11,502 nt of DNA, from positions 1 to 11,502 of the forward strand of contig ML978453.1 in assembly GCA_010015745.1 (NCBI GenBank). Direction: 5' to 3'. The position numbers and the translations under genes are program-made. The notes beneath the pieces are model-generated. The model was not told where the DNA came from and ran no database searches. It saw nothing but the letters and a program-made list of their open reading frames with translations. Below, one piece after another: positions 6,278 through 11,502 of this stretch (positions are counted from its first letter, which is position 1; every line of letters starts with the position of its first letter). The stretch comes from Setomelanomma holmii (Eukaryota; Ascomycota; Dothideomycetes; Pleosporales; Phaeosphaeriaceae).

Positions 6278-8387
6278 TCAACCAGAGGTGGAGTTTGCCG
6301 CCGGGTAACTAATGAACATCTGTTCGAAGCCAGTCACATTCCAAGTACCTGTCAATGTGTTTAAGGTCAAATTTGTCGGCACAATGTTACCTCGCTGGAG
6401 TGCACCACTCTCGACACGTCCTCCTGCGACATTCCTTTGCAGGTGATTGTCACCCGCCCTAACGGTGAAGTTGGCGAGGCTGACTTCATAAGGATTGCGT
6501 GTAGCAATAGACGGAGAGCCTTTGCAATATTAGCGCAGGACCCACAGAGCTGTGCTCCAGTTGCAACTTACCATAGTAGCGTGCGTTGAGCTCCTCAGGC
6601 GAGATGTGGAGCTCATAGTATCCTCTGTAGTACCCTTCGGCCCACTGGAGCTCTCTGTTGTCGCGGACGAGTCCGGCAGATTGAGCGCTTGAGTTCGCAA
6701 TGGTTCTGCCAGCACCATACCCAGTGGAAGACACGGCAGTACCAGCGAACTCAACACCGACGGCTCCCACACCAGTCACTTGATCATAGGGCGTCTCGTC
6801 GAGCCAAACAAGATCAGACACCCAATTGGCATGTGAGTCGCCTGCCAAGAAGGCAGTGTTGCTGATCTTGTTCAAGTACAGGTGGTTGAGAGTCCGGTTT
6901 CGGTTGGATTGGTAACCATCCCATTGATCGGCGTTGAGCGGGTTGCTGTAAACTGCGCTGTTGTTCATGCGGCTGAAGATGATCTGGTTACCAATGACCC
7001 TCCAGGTAGCGCCACGCTGTTGGGACTCGGAGAGACTGCGATAAAACCAGTTCTCCTGAGCGCTACCCATGAGGGACCGACCTGCATCATCTATAAGCTC
7101 TGCAACGTAGTCGTCGTTCCAGTTGAGCGTGGTGATGCTTCGATCATAGTTGCGTGTGTCCAGCATGATCAAATCGAATAGTTTACCCATCTTAAAATTG
7201 CGCCAAATGCGGAGGTTGTCGTCCAGATCGACTTGCCTGATCGGCATCCATTCGAAATAGCTTCGGACGGCATTCATCTTCCGAGAATCGACACTGATTC
7301 TGCCGAACTTCAAGAAGGAGGCCTCGGTGTTGTTCATGCCGCTGGAACCATCGCCTAGATGCACAAGTGTCATCAGCATCAAAGTTACATTCAGACCATG
7401 CACGGAAATAACTCACGATATCCGTTGTTGGAGATCTCATGGTCGTCCCAGGTCGGGATCCAGGCAAAGTTCTGGTGAGCGAGACGAAGATCTGGGTCGG
7501 TCCTGTACTGTCCAATCCTGGTACGGTAATCATAGAGAGAGAATATCTCTCCACGAGGGGCTGTTGCTCGCGGGTCCTTACCAAGCGTTCCTCGACCAGT
7601 CTCATAGATGTAATCTCCAAGATGGACCTTGATGAGTTAGCTGGACTGGTATTCGATCATGGAATGAAGATACTCACGAAGAAGTCTACGTTATCTTTGC
7701 GCGCAGCGTTACCATAAGCATTGAAATAGCCACTGGGATAATTGCTGCAAGAGAAAACAGCAAGGCCGATCTTGGAAACGGCGTCGTTCTCCGCGGGACT
7801 GGTCTTGGTCCGTCCAACTGGGCTCTTGTTGCTTGATCCGCAGACACTGAACTGGTAGTAGTATGTCTTGAAAGGGGCCAGGTTCATTGCTTCAATCTGC
7901 TCAAGGTCAGGTGCATACCGTCCAAAGTCCTGCATACACTTGCCTTGACCGTGAAGTCAATATCAGAAGTCGTGTAAGCGGTGCCTTTGTCGACAACGCT
8001 CGACAGGTTCTTGTCCGTAGCAACCTGATACTGGATACAGACGGGATTCGGCGATGCTTTAATATACTTCTCGGTCTCGTGGCTGTAGAACGGTACGTAG
8101 CCTTCAACGGTGACGTTGGATTTGTCGTGCTCCAGCGATGGAGCAATACGGGTCCAAAGAATGACTGAGTTCGGATATGGATCGCCAGACGCTACACCAT
8201 GTGTAAAATTGAGCTGTGCGGGATCCCATGGAGTTGCGCGCTTGACAAGACTTCGCTTTGCGACCTTTGGCACATCAATGCCGAGACCAGCGTGCCTACG
8301 AGAGGGAGAGTGGTAGTTGATATTGCCCTCGAATGACGCGGCAGCTGGCAGCGCCAAACAAGCTGCTGTCAGCAAAATCGACTTCAT
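6278..8387 (-). CDS. phoD-like: Secreted PhoD-type alkaline phosphatase/phosphodiesterase, five exons
   Basis: The exons on the minus strand are 8387-7944, 7896-7678, 7627-7417, 7354-6572 and 6519-6278. Together they are 1899 nt, giving 632 aa. Introns of 47, 50, 62 and 52 bp keep phase; the first is GC-AG, the others GT-AG. The ATG at 8387 starts a signal peptide (MKSILLTAACLALPAAA). The N-terminal PhoD domain shows FTHGVASGDPYPNSVILWTR (61-80). The catalytic domain shows FSCSNYPSGYF (196-206), HLGDYIYE (223-230), WDDHE (281-285), LDTRNYDR (356-363) and LAGDSHANW (461-469), the metal-site motifs of PhoD enzymes (iron/calcium in the family). Many N-glycosylation sequons fit an extracellular or cell-wall enzyme that releases phosphate from phosphate esters or diesters. 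There is no C-terminal GPI-type hydrophobic tail. No CACGTG (Pho4/NUC-1-type) site was seen in the upstream 600 bp. The gene appears intact. Exact substrate preference is unknown. Confidence 0.95.
7897..7943 (-). other. GC-AG intron of the PhoD-type gene
   Basis: The 47-bp intron begins AG|GCAAGT at 7943 and ends GCAG at 7897, with a CCTGACC branch-like site. Joining FTVK to IEAMNLAPF restores the family sequence. The nearby GT donor two bases downstream gives a stop codon after splicing, so GC is the likely donor. Confidence 0.8.
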
Positions 8388-8450
8388 TGTAGTCACTACG
8401 AGGCAGTCGAGATTCTGTCCAGCCTCGATATGCTCTAGACTGAGGAGATT

Positions 8451-8457
8451 CTTATAT
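8451..8457 (-). promoter_or_regulatory. TATA-like box of the PhoD-type gene
   Basis: ATATAAG on the minus strand, about 65-70 bp before the ATG at 8387. This gives a plausible 30-40 nt leader. Confidence 0.45.
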
Positions 8458-9007
8458 GCTGTCAGCTCTGCTGCTGTCCCGCTATATGCCGCCCACGAGG
8501 ATGCACATCAACATCATGGTTGACAAGACAACCTGCATATTGTGTCTACTACACGGGATCGCTTGCAGCATAGGCCAATCCCATCGTCAGTATTGTAAGT
8601 GTGGCCAAGAGTTCCTGTCGATCTCGGATGGTTATTCCATGCGTGGTGCGCATGTGCAACGATAATGCAACGGCATTGGCCGCTCGCTGCTACCACCCTG
8701 GCTGAATTCAACCGTCGTCGTTCTTGGCATGCAGCTGTAACAAACCAGTATGCTGTAAGCTGACTTTCGATCTAACGGAACTGCGCATAGGTGCCTTACG
8801 ATGACCTTGGCATGTCCAAAGGCACGGCGGAGCAGCGTTCGTGGGTGTGGCGCAAGTTTGCGGTCTGTGCTCAAAATGCCAAGAGAGTGGTAGCCTTTCT
8901 CAACTACCTAGTTTACACTGACCACATCGCTCGACAGTCTCGATACTGCCAATACTGCGTTCATGCATGCGACGAAGCTCCAGCAGTTTGATTTCGAAAA
9001 ATTGACT
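8458..9007. other. Upstream region of the PhoD-type gene up to the right repeat
   Basis: No supportable gene was found. Open frames of 65-80 codons on both strands (8456-8665, 8632-8874, 8791-8991) show no motif, and none carries convincing exon signals. It probably contains the upstream control region of the phosphatase gene. Confidence 0.45.
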
Positions 9008-9213
9008 TTGTCGCGGTAGGTAAACAGTGCGCATGCAGGAAGAATTGAAGGATTGAACTGAGGTTGTATTGTGTATGTATGTATGTATGTATGTATGTAT
9101 GTATTGTTTAACGTCCTATGAAAGCCTCCCAGGGGGCATGAAAGACGGGTAGCGCCCTGACTAGTCAGGTGCTCCTATTCTTTGGGTGTTGGCAGTGTGT
9201 GCAGTCTGGTAGG
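9008..9213 (-). repeat. Right copy of the ~200-bp inverted repeat (probable hAT 3' terminal region)
   Basis: This is the reverse complement of 72-266 with few substitutions. It carries eight GTAT units (9073-9104), ATTGAACTG (9052-9060) and the palindrome CCTGACTAGTCAGG (9156-9169), the last replaced by a different sequence in the left copy. It lies 166 bp beyond the stop codon of the hAT transposase and in the orientation expected for that element's 3' end. The outer limit at 9008 is where similarity to the left copy stops. Confidence 0.85.
9073..9104 (+). repeat. (GTAT)8 microsatellite
   Basis: Eight perfect GTAT units within the right repeat, against five in the left copy. Confidence 0.9.
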
Positions 9214-9260
9214 CAGACATGTCAACAATCCGTTCAGTCAGTTTGCAACCCTTGGCTTGG

Positions 9261-9337
9261 ATTGAACTGCAAGAAGCAGGCCGAAAAATCTTAACAAACT
9301 GATTGAACTGTCTTCTAGCAAGGCTCAAACTGAACTG
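9261..9337 (+). repeat. Cluster of TGAACTG subterminal motifs
   Basis: ATTGAACTG at 9261-9269 and 9302-9310 and TGAACTG at 9331-9337 lie in the same orientation between the repeat and the transposase. A further ATTGAACTG lies inside the repeat at 9052-9060. Their presence on both sides of 9213 ties the repeat to the hAT element. Confidence 0.6.
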
Positions 9338-9379
9338 ATCAGGTAACTTATTTAAAATAATTACTTTTTAACATATAAA

Positions 9380-11502
9380 TCAGACTTCGCTATTATACCA
9401 ATCCCCTAAGTTATACATGCTATCAATTGCCTCGTCGCTAAGTAGAGACTCTACAGTCTCTCCTTCAACACCAAAGCCAGCCCGCAACCAAGCGCGTACT
9501 GACTGTATTGCTACCAGCAATTGTGATGAGATCTTCCTCCTTTTTGGCCGCAAAAGATCGCCAAGCTCACTAAACATACGCTCACAGTCGCAGCTGGAGG
9601 CGGGTATAGAGAGTACGTCAAGCGCGAGGCGCGTAAGGTTGGGGTAGTCGCGGCGGCGTGAGAGCCAGTAAGTGATTGGATTGTCGACAGAGGGGACCTA
9701 GGGCTCAAGTTTCCAGCGCGTGTACTCATCCAAATCGTTGGAAACTCTAATCCCTTGATGAGGCTCCATCATAGACGCGATAGCGTCGTTAAGGTCGTTG
9801 TTTACACGTGCCTGTGGCGCTGCTGGCGCTGGCGGCGGCGCTGGGTTGTCCTTGTACGTGCCCTAAAGCGTCTGAAACGCGGACTGCGCTGCTGCCAACC
9901 ACTCTGGTTTATCTCTCCACGCGTTGTCGCAGTAGTGTTTGTACGCTGGATAGAGAGAGGTGGCAGCATAGTAGGCGGGGGAGTTATCAAGCTTAATGAA
10001 GTACTCGTTCGCCTTCGCCTAAGCAGCGCGGAGGTTGATAGCAATGTGGTCCTCTGGCGCGCCAGGTTCGTCGTAATTAACGCCGCTGTAGGACTCTACG
10101 TGCTCCTCGTAGCTAGATAAGATAGTCTCGAAGACAGGGATTACCTCAGCAAGTGAGCCAAATCGCTTGTAGGTACCGCGACGTTCAAGGCGCTTTGTTG
10201 CTAACTTCAGCAGTCGTAGCATCACGAGATACTCGTTGACAGTCTGCCAATCAGCCGCAGTAAGACCACCTGAGCGCATCCAACGCTGCGCGTCAGGCTC
10301 TTTGTTGCCGCTCGCAGCAGCGTAGGCGTCCGCGTTGGCAATATTAGTAACATAGAGTTGACAGTAAGCGTTGACTGCAGACTGCAGCGTAACTGCGCGC
10401 TCAAAGCAGCTAAAGTATAAGTTCCAGCGCGTAACAACAGGCTTAACGACCTCAAGAATCTTGCGATCTTTAGCGGACAAGTCAGCGTTTGCGCAGTGTT
10501 GAAAATTGATAAAAAGCTTATGCTGCTGTGGTGTTTTGATGTAGTTGATAACGTCAAGCAGCACGCCGAGGGGACCATCTTTACGCCACTCTCTCATATA
10601 CCTCACCTCATCGCTGAGCTCCTCAGGCGCATTGTCATACGCCTGATGATTCTTACCCCAAAGGAGCGTCTGCCCAATAAGGTTGAGTGTATAGGGACCG
10701 CAGCGGAGGCGGCGGTGGGCTGGCAAGAAGTCGTAAATCTCTGCAACCACAGCAATAGCAGTGTCGTTGTTAACCGCGTTGTCAAGTACAAAGCAACCCA
10801 ACTTGGCACTATCAACACCAAACTGCTGCAACGTTTGGTCAACAACCTCAGCTATCCTTACGCCTGTATAGGCACCTGTAAGCTGAGGGAGCGCAATAGG
10901 CAGATCTGTAAGCTCGCCTGATGAGCTCACAAAGTGCGCAACAATGCCTAAGAAGCCTCGCTTGCCTCCTTGCATTGTCCATCCGTCAAAGCTTATGTGT
11001 ATCTTACTCACCGCGTTAGACAGCTCAACAGCAACGCGGGGTTGCAGGTAGTTGTAGAGACGTATAACGTACCTTGAGACGCTGTTGTAGCTTGTCTATA
11101 GCGCAGTTACTGCCTCTGGGTTAGCTGCCTCCAACATAGCTCGAAACTCCGGGCGCTCAAACTCAGATAGTGAGTGGTTGCCTTCGACAAGCCAAGTGAC
11201 CGCCGTAAAGCGAAACAGCTGTACGTCAAAGCCAGTAAGGGCGTTGTGTACATCCTGAGGCACCTTGCCACCTGCCTTGTAGTATGAGCGTAGGGTGTGT
11301 TCCGTTGTAGTTGCTGCTAGAGCCGCCGGTTTTTCAGGATTGTAGATCTGGTGGGTGGTGTTAAGGTGACGCGCTGCTGTTGACGGCGAGGTAGTAGTGT
11401 CGTAGATGCCGCTGCAGGCTTTGTGATACCTAAGATGGCAGATTTTGCACACAAAATAGACCTTGCTGCTAAGCTGAGGGGCAGTAGAGTTGATGCGATA
11501 AC
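9380..11502 (-). pseudogene. hAT transposase, partial at 5' side, four in-frame TAG stops
   Basis: One minus-strand frame runs from the window edge (11502) to a TGA at 9380, about 707 codons. It is interrupted only by TAG at 11096-11098, 10019-10021, 9863-9865 and 9698-9700. In order it has a BED-type zinc finger (VCKICHLRYHKAC ... RHLNTTH, near 11455-11355) and an RNase H-like catalytic core with FDGWT (first acidic residue near 10987) and FVLDNAVNNDT (second near 10783). Then come an insertion/helical region and the hAT C-terminal dimerisation domain (YWLSRRRDYPNL ... IPASSCDCERMFSELGDL, about 9672-9540). A proline/alanine-rich linker lies just after the third stop. The transposase would cut and paste its own element. 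As it stands it is inactive unless stops are read through. The start codon lies outside the window. Frame integrity apart from TAGs suggests recent inactivation. Confidence 0.9.

Larger units (their letters stand above)
9008..11502 (-). mobile_element. hAT-family DNA transposon, 3' part, running off the window
   Basis: The element includes the decayed transposase frame (9380-11502), an AT-rich 3' stretch (about 9346-9383) and a terminal region with repeated TGAACTG motifs. ATTGAACTG occurs at 9052, 9261 and 9302, and TGAACTG at 9331. Short repeated subterminal motifs are typical of hAT ends, where the transposase binds. The exact terminal inverted repeat and 8-bp target duplication cannot be fixed because the other end is outside the window. 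The limit at 9008 is inferred from the repeat boundary. Confidence 0.65.

Noticed and set aside
8791..8991. 66-codon + strand frame with several cysteines near its end
   Set aside because: Non-ATG start, no zinc-finger spacing and no support from neighbours.
9008..9024. Target-site duplication outside CAGTGCGCATGC
   Set aside because: The flanking 17 bp are also shared with the left copy, so they belong to the repeat and are not a duplicated target.
9073..9104. CRISPR-like regular repeat
   Set aside because: It is a simple 4-bp microsatellite with no spacers.
9755..10921. Long open frames on the + strand and other minus frames within the transposase
   Set aside because: They are shadows of the GC-rich hAT frame, which carries recognisable domains.
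9698..11098. Reassignment of TAG to glutamine to explain the transposase stops
   Set aside because: CAG codons are used normally in the same frame, and relics B and C carry TAG, TAA and TGA stops alike, so decay is simpler.

Overview
The window looks like a piece of a filamentous ascomycete genome, most likely a Dothideomycete. The reasons are spliceosomal introns of 47-62 bp with CTAAC/CTGAC-like branch sites, two intact fungal enzyme genes, several gene relics whose stop codons are mostly one C-to-T change away from sense codons, and a decayed hAT transposon. No rRNA, tRNA or CRISPR array was found.

Layout. Positions 1-266 hold the left copy of a ~200-bp repeat (72-266), preceded by a short open frame. 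From 267 to about 798 (+) lies a relic of a fungal F-box/2EXR-like protein family, cut off at its 5' side where the repeat ends. From 1172 to 2109 (-) lies a relic of a secreted protein with a clear signal peptide and a jacalin-like segment. After an apparently empty kilobase, a second relic of the F-box/2EXR-like family occupies 3101-3827 (-). It follows directly on an open 79-codon, two-exon frame (3818-4109, -) that is probably its surviving N-terminal part. Two intact genes follow, both on the minus strand: a zinc-independent MDR-type quinone oxidoreductase/dehydrogenase (4677-5693) and a five-exon secreted PhoD-type alkaline phosphatase/phosphodiesterase (6278-8387). The PhoD gene has one GC-AG intron.

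At 9008-9213 the repeat from the left edge reappears in inverted orientation. Beyond it, running off the right edge, is a hAT-family transposase on the minus strand (9380-11502). Its single long frame is broken by four stop codons, all TAG. The motif ATTGAACTG occurs inside the inverted repeat and again between the repeat and the transposase, so the repeat is probably a hAT 3' terminal region. The two enzyme genes and the relics thus form an ~8.7-kb single-copy block flanked by inverted transposon-end sequences.

The two enzymes have no evident shared pathway, and each has its own TATA-like box. The F-box/2EXR-like relics are homologous to each other. The most useful leads are the inverted hAT ends around the block, the TAG-only decay of the transposase, the interpretable disabling events in the relics (an 8-bp tandem duplication and C-to-T-type stops), and the 79-codon frame that may still be expressed.
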